Assembly (NCBI RefSeq): GCF_025165795.1
Contig: NZ_JAJAGO010000009.1
Span: 1-64,000 of the forward strand
Reading direction: 5' to 3'
Length of the DNA stretch: 64,000 nucleotides
Source of the DNA: Streptomyces gossypii
Lineage (GTDB): Bacteria; Actinomycetota; Actinomycetes; Streptomycetales; Streptomycetaceae
Position 1 is the stretch's first letter, and each line of letters begins with the position of its first letter. Under the pieces are notes generated by a model. It was not told the origin of the DNA. It ran no database searches and was given only the letters and a program-made list of their open reading frames with translations. Of this stretch, positions 1 to 8,303 are shown piece after piece. The position numbers and the translations under genes were made by a program.

Positions 1-7
1 TCGTTGT

Positions 8-125
8 GTTTCGGTGGTCATAGTGTGAGGGAAACGCCCGGTTACATTCCGAACCCGGAAGCTAAGCCTTGTTGCGCCGATGGTACTGCATGCGGGAGTG
101 TGTGGGAGAGTAGGACGCCGCCGAA
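8..125 (+). rRNA. rrf: 5S ribosomal RNA
   Basis: The sequence is a complete 5S rRNA of the Streptomyces type. It opens with GTTTCGGTGGTCATAG, contains the universal core CGAACCCGGAAGCTAAGCC at about 50-68 and closes with GTAGGACGCCGCCGAAC, which pairs with the 5' end to form helix I. The length of about 117 nt fits the family. It must be the last gene of an rRNA operon whose 16S and 23S genes lie to the left of the window. A strong hairpin follows directly. Confidence 0.96.
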
Positions 126-135
126 CAATTTGTGT

Positions 136-169
136 GTGTGGCCCTGCCGGGTTTCCGGTGGGGCCACAC
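136..169 (+). terminator. rRNA operon terminator
   Basis: Nine-base arms GTGTGGCCC and GGGCCACAC flank a loop that itself can fold (GCCGG/CCGGT). The hairpin starts about 10 nt after the 5S end and is followed by a short pyrimidine-rich stretch, as expected for the end of an rRNA transcript. Confidence 0.85.
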
Positions 170-221
170 CCATTTCTGTGCACCTTTTCTGCACCCATAA
201 GAACTCCCGTAGGCTGGCGCC

Positions 222-869
222 ATGCGCTACGGCTTGGTCATCTTCGATAATGACGGCGTTCTCGTCGACAGCGAGCCCCTCGCCAATCGGATTCTTTCCG
301 GTTATCTTTCCGAGCTGGGCCATCCCACCACCTATGAGGACGCCCTCCGGGATTACATGGGCGGCAGCGTGCAGCGCGTGCACGATCTCGTGCTGGCGCG
401 TACCGGCGAGCGCTTGCCCGACGACTTCACCGACACCCTGCACCAGCGGACGTTCGCCGCGTTCCGCAGCGAGCTGGAGCCGGTGGCCGGCGTGGCCGAG
501 GTGCTGGAGAAGCTGGCAGTCGACGCCGTGCCCCATTGCCTCGCGTCCTCCGGCTCTCATGAGCGCATACGCGTGGCCTTGCACAAGACCGGGCTGGACA
601 CCCACTTCGACGACGCCAGGATTTTCAGTGCGGAGGACGTGGGACGCGGCAAGCCCGCGCCCGATCTGTTCCTGCACGCGGCCGAGGCCATGGGCGTGCC
701 CCCAGCCCGGTGCGCCGTGGTGGAGGACAGCCCGCTCGGGGTGGAGGCGGCTCGCGCGGCCGGAATGGATGTGTACGGATATGCCGCGATGACCCCCCGC
801 GCCAAGCTCTCCCGAGCCACTCACCTGTTCTCGGACATGAGCGAGCTGCTGGCCCTGCTCGCCCGCTGA
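222..869 (+). CDS. HAD-superfamily IA hydrolase (phosphatase)
   Basis: Cytoplasmic haloacid-dehalogenase-type hydrolase of 215 aa with a helical cap, the usual size for subfamily IA. Motif I is FDNDGVLVDSE (nucleophile D9, acid/base D11), motif II is the SSG at about residue 109, motif III lysine lies in GKPAPD near 146, and motif IV is VVEDSPLGV near 167. Family members remove phosphate from small metabolites; the beta-phosphoglucomutase / 6-phosphogluconate phosphatase branch looks closest, but the substrate cannot be read from sequence. The ATG start is the only good one before motif I. It stands alone after the rRNA operon, 23 nt upstream of the AcuC-like gene on the same strand, so the two may be cotranscribed. 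Confidence 0.9.
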   Translation: MRYGLVIFDNDGVLVDSEPLANRILSGYLSELGHPTTYEDALRDYMGGSVQRVHDLVLARTGERLPDDFTDTLHQRTFAAFRSELEPVAGVAEVLEKLAVDAVPHCLASSGSHERIRVALHKTGLDTHFDDARIFSAEDVGRGKPAPDLFLHAAEAMGVPPARCAVVEDSPLGVEAARAAGMDVYGYAAMTPRAKLSRATHLFSDMSELLALLAR

Positions 870-892
870 TTCCGGACAGGTACGGTGTCGGG

Positions 893-2074
893 ATGAGCGG
901 TGGCGCGCAGGTGATGTGGGACGAGGCGGTCAGTGGCTACGACTTCGGTCCCGGTCACCCCATGGATCCGGTCCGCCTCACGCTGACGATGCGGTTGGTC
1001 GAGGCGTACGGACTGGACCGCGCGCCGGAGCTGAAGGTCGTACGAGCCCCCGCGGCCGGAGCTTCCACGCTGTGTCTCGTCCACCGCCAGGACTACATCG
1101 ACGCCGTCGTCCGCGTCTCCGCGGACCCCGCCTCGGCGGACGGCTCGTACGGCCTGGGCACCCCGGACGACCCGGCCTTCGCCGGCATCCATGAGGCGTC
1201 GGCGCTGATCGCGGGGCAGTCGGTGGCCGCGGCCGAGGCCGTGTGGCGCGGCGATGTGCTGCACGGGGTGAACTTCTCGGGCGGGCTGCATCATGCGATG
1301 CCCGGCTCGGCGTCCGGTTTCTGCATCTACAACGATCCCGCGCTCGCCATCGCCAGGCTGCTGGAGCTGGGAGCGGAGCGCGTCGCGTATGTCGATGTGG
1401 ACGTGCATCACGGGGATGGTGTGGAGACCGCCTTCTGGAACGATCCCCGGGTGCTCACCATCTCGCTGCACGAGCACCCCGGCACCCTCTTCCCGGGCAC
1501 CGGCTGGCCGCAGGAGTCCGGCGGTCCGGACGCGGAGGGCACAGCGGTGAACGTGGCGCTGCCGCCTGGCACGGGCGACGGTGGCTGGCTGCGGGCGCTG
1601 CACGGCGTCGTGCCGGAGCTGCTGGAGGCGTTCTCACCGCAGGTGCTCGTGACCCAGCACGGGGCCGACACCCATGCGGAGGACCCGCTGGCACATCTCG
1701 CCGTCAGCGTCGACGCGCAGCGGTCGGCCGCGGAAGCGTGCCACGGCTGGGCGCACCAGCTGGCCGGAGGCCGCTGGCTGGCGCTCGGCGGCGGCGGATA
1801 CGCGGTGGTGGATGTGGTGCCGCGCAGCTGGACGCATCTGGTCGGGATCGCGGCCGGTGCCCCCGTCGACCCGCGCTCCGAAGTCCCGGAGACGTGGCGG
1901 CAGGCGGTGTACGCGCGTACGGGGCAGGTGGCGGCGCCCATGCGGATGACGGACGGACGCGAACCGCTGTGGAAGGTGTGGGGCGAGTCGGGGTACGACC
2001 CGGCCGACCCGCTGGACCAGGCCGTGCTGGCGACCCGTCGTGCGGTCTTCCCCTCCCACGGCCTGCTTCCCTGA
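893..2074 (+). CDS. acuC: AcuC-type histone-deacetylase-family protein
   Basis: Zinc-dependent deacetylase-fold protein of 393 aa, related to acetoin utilization protein AcuC, which in Bacillus deacetylates acetyl-CoA synthetase. Visible signatures are the NFSGGLHHAM segment with tandem catalytic histidines, the zinc ligand block YVDVDVHHGDGVE, and QHGADTHAEDPL with the second zinc aspartate, followed by the glycine-rich LGGGGYA loop that carries the catalytic tyrosine. The frame stays open further upstream into the HAD gene, but the conserved N terminus (MSGGAQVMWDEAV) fixes the start at the ATG 24 nt after the HAD stop. The role of an AcuC homologue in lysine deacetylation of metabolic enzymes is an inference from the family. 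Confidence 0.92.
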   Translation: MSGGAQVMWDEAVSGYDFGPGHPMDPVRLTLTMRLVEAYGLDRAPELKVVRAPAAGASTLCLVHRQDYIDAVVRVSADPASADGSYGLGTPDDPAFAGIHEASALIAGQSVAAAEAVWRGDVLHGVNFSGGLHHAMPGSASGFCIYNDPALAIARLLELGAERVAYVDVDVHHGDGVETAFWNDPRVLTISLHEHPGTLFPGTGWPQESGGPDAEGTAVNVALPPGTGDGGWLRALHGVVPELLEAFSPQVLVTQHGADTHAEDPLAHLAVSVDAQRSAAEACHGWAHQLAGGRWLALGGGGYAVVDVVPRSWTHLVGIAAGAPVDPRSEVPETWRQAVYARTGQVAAPMRMTDGREPLWKVWGESGYDPADPLDQAVLATRRAVFPSHGLLP

Positions 2075-2727
2075 CACCTCCCGGCGCCAGTTCCGGGAAC
2101 GGTGGCATCACGTCGGTTCCGGACCGACTCCTGCCCGCCTACGCTTCTTTGGCCGCTGCTCTGTCGGCGCCGGGGTGTCCCGTACTAGCACCGGCGCAGG
2201 GGGACGTATCGACAAAACGACCCGGTTCGGGGTACGTCCGTACAACCTTTCCTGCGTACGGGGCGTCGCGCTGCTCCGTGAGGCGGACCGGCGGCCGGTA
2301 CCAGGCGTGGGCGGTACGCACGCGCACTCACCGTGGCCGGTGTGCGCCGTGCTCGCCGCTGCCCCGAGCGCGGGCGGGGGCGGGTCCGCGCCGGCGGCCG
2401 CGGGGTCATGGCGGGGTCTGCGCCGCAGGTCAGCCGGGCATCGAGGTCATCGGGCGCGCCGACGCGGGCGACTCGGCGCTGTTCGTCGTCCGGGCTGCGG
2501 GGCGGGTGCCCGCCACCCTCCCCCTTGATGACTGTGCGCATTCCGCCAACTACCCTGCGATGACTCGCTATGTACTCAATGAGCCTGTCTGTCACAGTAG
2601 GAGACCGATCGTTGCTCCTCTTCCTCACTTGCATCACCCGCCCCTAATCTGGGGAGGAGCGCACATGCGAGCAGGAGTCACCGGAGGGGAAGCCGGTGCC
2701 CGACATGTGCGGAAGGTCAGGTGTGAC
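2075..2727. other. 653-bp intergenic region without a convincing gene
   Basis: No reading frame here has family signatures; open frames are low-complexity Arg/Gly/Pro shadows. The part at about 2530-2650 is visibly richer in A and T than its surroundings and lies just before the small DNA-binding gene, so it probably holds that gene's promoter. A strong ribosome-binding sequence GGGGAGGAG at 2651-2659 stands 5 nt before an ATG at 2665 that is in frame with the downstream gene. I did not find a clear palindromic operator. Confidence 0.5.
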
Positions 2728-2937
2728 ATGGCTGCTGGCGAAAGGCCTCTCAACGAGGTCGTGTTCTTGACCGTGGCGGAAGTCGCCGCGGTGATGCGAG
2801 TGTCCAAGATGACCGTGTACCGCTTGGTGCACAGCGGTCATCTGCCGGCGATCCGGGTGGGCAGGTCTTTCCGGGTCCCAGAGCAGGCCGTTCATGACTA
2901 CCTCCAGGAATCGTATGTGGGGGTGGAAAGCGCTTAG
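2728..2937 (+). CDS. bdtA: excisionase-type helix-turn-helix DNA-binding protein (BdtA-like)
   Basis: A 69-residue protein that is almost entirely one excisionase/MerR-like winged helix: FLTVAEVAAVMRVSKMTVYR is the helix-turn-helix and IRVGRSFRVP the wing. It is very highly conserved across Streptomyces. From memory it corresponds to BdtA of S. coelicolor, named as a target of the developmental repressor BldD; that identity is recalled, not computed. Its partners are unknown. Start choice is not certain: ATG 2728 gives the usual 69-residue protein, but an upstream in-frame ATG at 2665 has a much better ribosome-binding site and would add 21 residues. It is followed by its own hairpin, so it is probably monocistronic. 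Confidence 0.88.
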   Translation: MAAGERPLNEVVFLTVAEVAAVMRVSKMTVYRLVHSGHLPAIRVGRSFRVPEQAVHDYLQESYVGVESA

Positions 2938-2951
2938 TGCCCTTCCCGGCA

Positions 2952-2979
2952 CCGGCCGTCCTTGATCACGGACGGCCGG
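2952..2979 (+). terminator. terminator after the HTH gene
   Basis: Perfect 10-bp stem CCGGCCGTCC / GGACGGCCGG with an 8-nt loop, beginning 15 nt after the stop codon. Confidence 0.8.
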
Positions 2980-3132
2980 CAGGGACCCGCGACGGGCGCG
3001 GATTACGACCATCACTCGGTGGCGGGTAGGCTGACCCCTATGTAGGTCGTGTGGGCTCGGACGCCCCGCACCGAGTGATTCGAGATGAGTTCACCCCACG
3101 CCTGTGGGGTTGATCCGTGAGCGAGGGTAGTC

Positions 3133-3231
3133 GTGGGCTCTGTTATCAAAAAGCGGCGTAAGCGGATGGCGAAGAAGAAGCACCGCAAGCTGCTCAAGCG
3201 CACGCGCGTACAGCGCCGCAACAAGAAGTGA
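3133..3231 (+). CDS. 30S ribosomal protein bS22 (AURKAIP1/COX24 domain)
   Basis: A 32-residue very basic protein starting at GTG: it reads MGSVIKKRRKRMAKKKHRKL and ends LKRTRVQRRNKK. This is the actinobacterial small-subunit protein bS22, which binds 16S rRNA; the KKRRKRMAKKKHRKLLKRTR pattern is diagnostic and also forms the C terminus of mitochondrial AURKAIP1. The ribosome-binding region GCGAGGGTAG lies just upstream. It is too small for most automatic callers but is universally conserved in Streptomyces beside the HTH gene. A strong terminator follows. Confidence 0.93.
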   Translation: MGSVIKKRRKRMAKKKHRKLLKRTRVQRRNKK

Positions 3232-3250
3232 GCGAGCGCGCCGTTCGTTG

Positions 3251-3300
3251 ACCGCCGCTCTCCGTCCCGCACCGTGGTGTGCGCGGGGGAGAGCGGCGGT
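3251..3300 (+). terminator. terminator after bS22
   Basis: Thirteen-base arms ACCGCCGCTCTCC and GGAGAGCGGCGGT pair perfectly across a 24-nt GC-rich loop, then TCTGTCT. It isolates the bS22 transcript from the epimerase gene 58 nt downstream. Confidence 0.85.
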
Positions 3301-3358
3301 TCTGTCTCATCCGGGCTCGTTCGCCACGTTGCCCACCGCTGAGCAGGGGGAAGAGATC

Positions 3359-4435
3359 GTGGGCAGAGTCGTGCTGGTGACGGGCGTCGCCCGGCAGCTC
3401 GGCGGCCTTCTCGTGGGCCGGATCCAACGAGAGCCGGACGTCGACCGGGTGATCGGCGTCGATGTCCGGACGCCTGTGCACCAACTGGGCGACGCACAGT
3501 TCGTACGGGCCGATATCCGGCAGCCCGCCATTGCCGGAGTGCTCGCGGAACACCGCGTCGACACCGTCGTGCACATGGACATCCACGGCACGCCCCTGAC
3601 GCCGCGCGGCAGCCGCGCCTCGGTCAAGGAGACCAACGTCATCGGCACGATGCAGCTGCTCGGGGCCTGCCAGAAGGCGCCGGAGATACGCAGGCTGGTG
3701 GTGAAGTCGAGCACGAGCGTGTACGGCTCCGCCCCGCGGGACCCGGCCGTCTTCGACGAGGGCATCGAGCCCAAGGCGCCGGCGAGCGGCGGCTTCGCCA
3801 AGGACGTGGTGGAGGTCGAGGGCTATGTGCGGGGCTTCAGCCGCCGCAGGCCCGATGTCGCGGTCACCGTGCTGCGCTTCGCCCACGTACTGGGCCCGAC
3901 TGTCGATTCGCCGATGGGCGACTACTTCACGCTGCCGGTGCTGCCGACGGTGCTCGGCCACGACCCCCGCCTGCAGTTCGTGCACGAGGACGACGCGGTC
4001 GAGGTACTGCGCATGGTCTCGGGTGAGCCCGCGCGCGGCAGGTTCCACGCGGGCACGTTCAACATCGCGGGCGCCGGTGTGCTGCTGTTGTCGCAGTGCG
4101 CCCGGCGGCTGGGCAGGCCGACGCTGCCGCTGCTGTCGCCCGCGATCCGCTGGGCGGGCTCGGCGATGCGCACGGCGGGCCTCACGGATTTCTCTCCGGA
4201 GCAGATCGGGATGCTGACACACGGACGAGTGGTACGGACGGCGCGGATGCGCGAAGTCCTCGGGTTCGAGCCCCGGCACAGCACGGCGGAGACGCTGGAG
4301 GACTTCGCCCGCGGCTACGGCTGCGGACTGCTGCCCCCGGAGGCGGTCGGCCGTACGGTCGACCGGGTCGCCGCCGGACTGGCGGGGTTGTCCGGAGAGC
4401 GGCATGAGGAGAAGGAGCCGGGCAGTCATGGCTGA
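3359..4435 (+). CDS. NAD-dependent epimerase/dehydratase family protein (extended SDR)
   Basis: Protein of 358 aa with a Rossmann fold. The nucleotide-binding start is VVLVTGVARQLGGLLVGRI at residues 3-21, a variant of TGxxGxxG; the acidic residue after the second strand is in VIGVDV. A serine-tyrosine region STSVYG near 120 matches the SDR active-site tyrosine, but the usual YxxxK lysine is not in standard context, so catalysis may differ. GTG 3359 is preferred because GGGGGAAGAG lies just upstream and the Rossmann motif follows directly. It overlaps the acyltransferase gene by 8 nt, so the two form an operon and may act on one lipid or glycolipid pathway. Substrate unknown. Confidence 0.85.
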   Translation: MGRVVLVTGVARQLGGLLVGRIQREPDVDRVIGVDVRTPVHQLGDAQFVRADIRQPAIAGVLAEHRVDTVVHMDIHGTPLTPRGSRASVKETNVIGTMQLLGACQKAPEIRRLVVKSSTSVYGSAPRDPAVFDEGIEPKAPASGGFAKDVVEVEGYVRGFSRRRPDVAVTVLRFAHVLGPTVDSPMGDYFTLPVLPTVLGHDPRLQFVHEDDAVEVLRMVSGEPARGRFHAGTFNIAGAGVLLLSQCARRLGRPTLPLLSPAIRWAGSAMRTAGLTDFSPEQIGMLTHGRVVRTARMREVLGFEPRHSTAETLEDFARGYGCGLLPPEAVGRTVDRVAAGLAGLSGERHEEKEPGSHG

Positions 4436-5450
4436 CGCGAAGGTCATTCCGTTCGACGACGACCGGCGTCGGCGGCGTACGGCGGGCGCGTCCGAGCCGC
4501 AGCACGACGCGTGGCCGGGCCAGGGCGAAGCGGGTGAGGCCACGGGCACGGGCGACCCCTCCGGCGCTGAGGATGCCTCCGAGGCCGAGGGCGGCACCGG
4601 CCCGGCCGGTGGCGGCTGGGAGGAGCGGGTCGCGCAGGGGCTGGCGTTCCTGCGGCGCCGGCTCACCGGCGAGTACGAGGTCGACGAGTTCGGCTACGAC
4701 GCGGAGCTCACCGACCAGGTGCTGCTGTCGTTCCTGCGGCCGATGTACGAGAACTACTTCCGAGTCGAGGTGCGGGGAATCGAGCACATCCCCGACACCG
4801 GTGGCGCCCTGCTGGTGTCGAACCACTCCGGCACCGTGCCGCTGGACGGGCTGATGCTGCAGGTCGCCGTGCGCGACCACCACCCCGCCGGCCGGGCGCT
4901 CCGGCTGCTCGCCGCCGATCTGGTCTTCACGCTTCCGGTGGTGAGCGAGCTTGCACGGAAGGCGGGCCACACGCTGGCCTGTACCGAGGACGCGCAGCGG
5001 CTCCTGGAGCGCGGTGAGGTCGTCGGTGTGATGCCCGAGGGCTTCAAGGGGATCGGCAAGCCCTTCGCGGAGCGCTACAAGTTGCAGCGCTTCGGGCGTG
5101 GCGGCTTCGTGTCGACGGCGCTGCGGGCTGGTGCCCCGATCGTGCCGTGCTCCATCGTCGGGGCGGAGGAGATCTACCCGATGGTCGGCAATTCCCGGAC
5201 GCTGGCCCGGCTTCTGGGCCTCCCCTACTTCCCGATCACTCCTACCTTCCCCTGGCTGGGCGCGCTGGGGGCGGTGCCGCTGCCGACGAAGTGGATCATC
5301 CAGTTCGGGGAGCCGATTCCGACCGACGGATATCCGGCGGCGGCGGCGGAAGATCCGATGCTGATGTTCAACCTGACGGATCAGGTGCGGGAGACGATTC
5401 AGCACACGCTCTACGAACTGCTGGTGCGGCGGCGCTCGGTCTTCTTCTGA
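4428..5450 (+). CDS. PlsC-like lysophospholipid/1-acylglycerol-3-phosphate acyltransferase
   Basis: Predicted 340-aa acyltransferase. After an acidic, low-complexity N-terminal region (residues about 15-65) the acyltransferase domain begins at about 95. Block I is SNHSGTVPLDG, a version of the family's histidine-aspartate motif with a wider H-to-D gap than HX4D; block III is the PEGFKGIGKPF segment; later RAGAPIVPCSIVGAEE and the PLPTKW region complete the fold. This variant is common to an actinobacterial subfamily. It would transfer an acyl group at the membrane surface. The start ATG lies inside the end of the epimerase gene, preceded by GAGGAGAAGGAG, so the two are translationally coupled. 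Confidence 0.87.
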   Translation: MADAKVIPFDDDRRRRRTAGASEPQHDAWPGQGEAGEATGTGDPSGAEDASEAEGGTGPAGGGWEERVAQGLAFLRRRLTGEYEVDEFGYDAELTDQVLLSFLRPMYENYFRVEVRGIEHIPDTGGALLVSNHSGTVPLDGLMLQVAVRDHHPAGRALRLLAADLVFTLPVVSELARKAGHTLACTEDAQRLLERGEVVGVMPEGFKGIGKPFAERYKLQRFGRGGFVSTALRAGAPIVPCSIVGAEEIYPMVGNSRTLARLLGLPYFPITPTFPWLGALGAVPLPTKWIIQFGEPIPTDGYPAAAAEDPMLMFNLTDQVRETIQHTLYELLVRRRSVFF

Positions 5451-5460
5451 GAGTGCGGAA

Positions 5461-5484
5461 GTGCGGGCGCCGCCACGCCCGCAC
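5461..5484. terminator. bidirectional terminator between acyltransferase and rsbN
   Basis: Perfect 9-bp stem GTGCGGGCG / CGCCCGCAC with a 6-nt loop, placed in the 64-nt gap between two convergent genes. Confidence 0.7.
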
Positions 5485-5514
5485 CGCCCGCCTCAGTGCG
5501 TCAGCGTCGTCGCC

Positions 5515-6885
5515 TCACTGCGGTGGCTCCTCCGTGTCACTTCCCAGCCCGGGCAGCAGGACCAGCGGGGGCAGGGTGATGTCCGGCGCGGGAGTCCGGG
5601 ACTGGGAGGACTCGCCGGGCTCGCCGGATTCGGCGCTCCCGGCGGACCCGGCAGGGCGCTCGGAGTGTGCGTCGCTCGGCTCCTCGGAGGGCTCCAAGAG
5701 ATCCTTCCCGCCGACCAGTCCGTCCTGAGACGGCTCGGAGGAGGAGGGGTTCGGCGTGCCGGTGCCCTGCCGTTCCGTACGCTCGTCGGCGCCCGGCGAA
5801 GGTGAGGGCGACGGTGTCGGCGTGGCGTCCCTGTCGTGCAGGCGCCGGCGGTCCGCCGGGGACTCGCCGCCGGTGGCCGCCTCGGGTGGCGCGACGAACA
5901 GCGAGCGAACGGGGCCGACTTCCCGCTCTATGGCGTCGAAGACCGAGCTCACCTCCTCGCCCACTTCGGAGAGCTGCAGGGGCAGCCGCTCGCGCAGCTG
6001 GCTCCAGCGCAGCCGGTGCTCCTCGGCGAAGGACGACAGCGACTTCATCCGGCCGATCTTGCCGTCCCGTTCGTATGCGGCGCTGAGGAGCCGGTGGCCC
6101 TCCGCCGCGTCATGGCGCATGCCGGACAGCGCACGGCGCACCTCGCTCACCGACTCGTGGTCGAGCGATCCCGACCGCCCGCGCTCCACCAGACGGCGGG
6201 CTTCGCGCAGCCGGGTGGAGGCGTTGTCCAGATAGACCTGGCCGCGGTCGGCGTCGCCGCCCGCCAGGTCGAGCCGGAGGCCCTCCATGCCCCGCTTGAG
6301 CCCGTAGAGGGTGTCGCCGGGGAGCGCGTCCGAGCTGGCGACGGCGGCTCCGCCGAGGGCGCTGGCCGCGACCCCGACGCTGAGCCCGCCCGCCGCGAGC
6401 CGCTTGCCCAGCCGTGACCTGGGACGGAGTCTGCTCAGGACGCCCAGCGGTGGCGCGCGGTGTGCGCCCCGGCCCGTACGGCCCGCGCGGGCGGCACCTG
6501 TGGCACCGGCGGCGTCGGCCCTGCCGGCGGCACGTTGTTCCGGGACGGTGGCGTCCCTGCCCGTACGGGCGGCTCCTCCGGCGAGGGCGCCTTCGGTGCA
6601 GGCGGACTCCATGGCGGCGATGAGCTGGGCCCGTTGGACGGATTTGACCTTCGGATCCAGCTCGGGCCTGGGCAGCGCCCGCAGCCCGCCCGCCACGGTG
6701 AGCAGTGGGGACTGCCCGGCTTCGCGGCCCTCCTTGGTCCCGGCACGGCCACGTGTCGCCCTCTCGCCCTTCGCCCCGTCTGTGGCTGAGTCCTCGGTCG
6801 CTGAGCCGTCGGGCTCGCGGCCGTGCTCGTCCAGGGCCTGGGCGAAGGCGCGTGCCCGTCGGCTCGTCGACACCGATCCGATCAC
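5515..6885 (-). CDS. rsbN: RsbN-like anti-sigma factor for BldN (DUF5667)
   Basis: A 456-aa protein directly downstream of bldN. The N-terminal part is cytosolic and begins with an ASD-like helical stretch (SVSTSRRARAFAQALDEHG), followed by low-complexity Ala/Arg segments; one membrane helix GGLSVGVAASALGGAAVAS near residues 165-185 is followed by the conserved DUF5667 extracytoplasmic domain (ALPGDTLYGLKRGMEGLRLD) and an acidic, Ser/Pro-rich tail. In Streptomyces RsbN is known to bind and inhibit sigma-BldN. I chose the second GTG as start: the first (6894) is part of the ribosome-binding sequence AGGAGGT itself, whereas GTG 6885 sits 7 nt after it and gives the usual N terminus beginning with Met-Ile. 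A promoter-like sequence upstream suggests direct control by BldN. Confidence 0.9.
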   Translation of the reverse strand: MIGSVSTSRRARAFAQALDEHGREPDGSATEDSATDGAKGERATRGRAGTKEGREAGQSPLLTVAGGLRALPRPELDPKVKSVQRAQLIAAMESACTEGALAGGAARTGRDATVPEQRAAGRADAAGATGAARAGRTGRGAHRAPPLGVLSRLRPRSRLGKRLAAGGLSVGVAASALGGAAVASSDALPGDTLYGLKRGMEGLRLDLAGGDADRGQVYLDNASTRLREARRLVERGRSGSLDHESVSEVRRALSGMRHDAAEGHRLLSAAYERDGKIGRMKSLSSFAEEHRLRWSQLRERLPLQLSEVGEEVSSVFDAIEREVGPVRSLFVAPPEAATGGESPADRRRLHDRDATPTPSPSPSPGADERTERQGTGTPNPSSSEPSQDGLVGGKDLLEPSEEPSDAHSERPAGSAGSAESGEPGESSQSRTPAPDITLPPLVLLPGLGSDTEEPPQ

Positions 6886-7015
6886 CGGCGGCACCTCCTC
6901 TCGTCAGCACGGTCGACCCCCCGCGACAAAGGGGAAGGTGCCGCGGCCGGACCCGTCCTCTCGCGCGGAGCGAGCGGCCGGAGTGCGGCACGACTGCGGG
7001 GAGCCTGCATCCCCC

Positions 7016-7044
7016 ACAACGAGCGGAAAGCCAGTCGGGTTACG
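7016..7044 (-). promoter_or_regulatory. candidate sigma-BldN promoter of rsbN
   Basis: On the minus strand CGTAAC (7039-7044) is followed after 17 nt by CGTTGT (7016-7021). This resembles the ECF-type promoter I recall for sigma-BldN (CGTAAC and a CGTT-starting -10). It lies 55 nt past the bldN stop and about 130 nt before the rsbN start. Recall of the consensus is from memory and the match was made by eye. Confidence 0.45.
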
Positions 7045-7098
7045 GAGTCACGATGATGTGACCGGAGGTATTTGAAAAGTTACCAATCGTTACGTCCG

Positions 7099-7914
7099 TC
7101 ACCGCTCGTCCTCCGGGAGCAGCCGGGCCAGGGTGCGGACGGCGCGGTACTGGAGGGTCTTGATCGCGCCCTCGTTCTTCCCCATGATGCGCGCGGTCTC
7201 CGCCACCGTGAGGCCCTGGAGGAAGCGCAGCGTCACGCACTCCTGCTGCTGTGGGTTGAGCCGGTGGACGGCGTCCAGCAGGGCGGCGTTGGAGAGGGTT
7301 TCGAGGACCGATTCCTCGGGGCTTCGTTCGACCTCGTTCGCGTCCAGCATCTCGCCGGTGGTCACTTCCAGCCGGAACCGACTGGATTTGAAGTGATCGG
7401 CGACGAGATTGCGCGCGATGGTGACCAGCCAGGCCCCGAAGTCGCGGCCCTGCCAGGTGAAGGTGCTGATGCGCCGCAGGGCGCGCAGGAAAGTCTCGCT
7501 GGTCAGGTCCTCAGCCGTGGCCCGGCCGCCGACACGGTAGTAGATGTAGCGGTACACGGTGTCGTTGTACTGGTCGTAGAGGCAGCCGAAGGCGTCCGCC
7601 TCGCCGCCTTGGGCGCGCTCGACCAAATCCATCATGCGCCGGGCGTCGGTGTCGCTGACGGCGGGGCGGCGCCCCGCGGGTGAGGTGCCGGACGCACCGG
7701 CGCGGGTGCGCCGCCCGGTGATCCGGGAGCCTGCGCGGGCGTCGGTGGCGGTGCTGCTGTCGGTCAGGGCATAGCAGGGGTGTGCGGGGACAGGTGCGGC
7801 TGCGGCGAGGGCGGGTACGGCGTACGCGTTGGGGACGAAGGCGCGCAGTTGGCCGATGACCGTCGTGCGCAGCGTAGCCAGGCCCGAGGTGTCAACCCCG
7901 ACGTGTGGGTACAC
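7099..7914 (-). CDS. bldN: ECF sigma factor BldN (pro-protein)
   Basis: Developmental ECF sigma factor of 271 aa that in Streptomyces drives aerial hyphae formation through bldM and the chaplin and rodlin genes. The first 90 or so residues (MYPHVGVDTSGLATLRTT onward) are the characteristic pro-sequence, which is removed by proteolysis in S. coelicolor. Region 2 runs from DLVERAQGGEADAFGCLYDQ through YRYIYYRVGGRATAEDLTSE, and region 4 from LDAVHRLNPQQQECVTLRFL to GAIKTLQYRAVRTLARLLP. Sequence agreement with known BldN is extensive throughout. The start is GTG with GGGAG 5 nt upstream. rsbN follows on the same strand. bldN is known to be repressed by BldD, which would act in the long region upstream. 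Confidence 0.97.
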   Translation of the reverse strand: MYPHVGVDTSGLATLRTTVIGQLRAFVPNAYAVPALAAAAPVPAHPCYALTDSSTATDARAGSRITGRRTRAGASGTSPAGRRPAVSDTDARRMMDLVERAQGGEADAFGCLYDQYNDTVYRYIYYRVGGRATAEDLTSETFLRALRRISTFTWQGRDFGAWLVTIARNLVADHFKSSRFRLEVTTGEMLDANEVERSPEESVLETLSNAALLDAVHRLNPQQQECVTLRFLQGLTVAETARIMGKNEGAIKTLQYRAVRTLARLLPEDER

Positions 7915-8303
7915 GGGACTCCCAGAGGCAGAGCTTCCATCACATGCAGAACGGGACCTTGCGTCCGGTGCTGGGACGTGTGGGTACCGGAATGCGTCTG
8001 AGGAGAATAACGCTTCGTACAGGGAGCGCTACACCTAGTTGTTGAAATTGCCGAATCGGTTTGATCTGTTACGCATTGACAATCGATAGCAATTCGAACA
8101 AGCACTGTGTGTTGATCGCTTGGGCGACGTGGATTGTCGATTCAGTGACGATTTCTGGCCGAGTCGGTCCCGCAGGACTGGTGGGAGGCAGGCGGGGGTA
8201 AACAGCCGGACCGCGTTGCGGATCCGTGCATGTCCGCCGTGTGTGCGGCTGGGGTCGCACCGGGTCTCGCCCCTGCTCGGGGAGGTGGGGAACCTGTGGG
8301 CTC
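7915..8303. promoter_or_regulatory. long A/T-rich regulatory region upstream of bldN
   Basis: A 389-bp gap with no supported gene. The stretch 8000-8160 has far more A and T than its surroundings, for instance TTGACAATCGATAGCAATTC near 8077-8096. bldN must be expressed leftwards from here, and in S. coelicolor the bldN promoter is a BldD target. I could not find a clean BldD palindrome by eye; a half-site-like CAGTGACG is at 8143-8150. Confidence 0.5.

Noticed and set aside
2075..2640. Small Arg/Gly-rich frames on both strands in the gap after acuC
   Set aside because: No ribosome-binding site, no conserved motif and typical shadow composition.
1243..2727. Long plus-strand frame running from inside acuC to the small HTH gene
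   Set aside because: It crosses acuC in a wrong frame and only its last 69 codons match a protein family.
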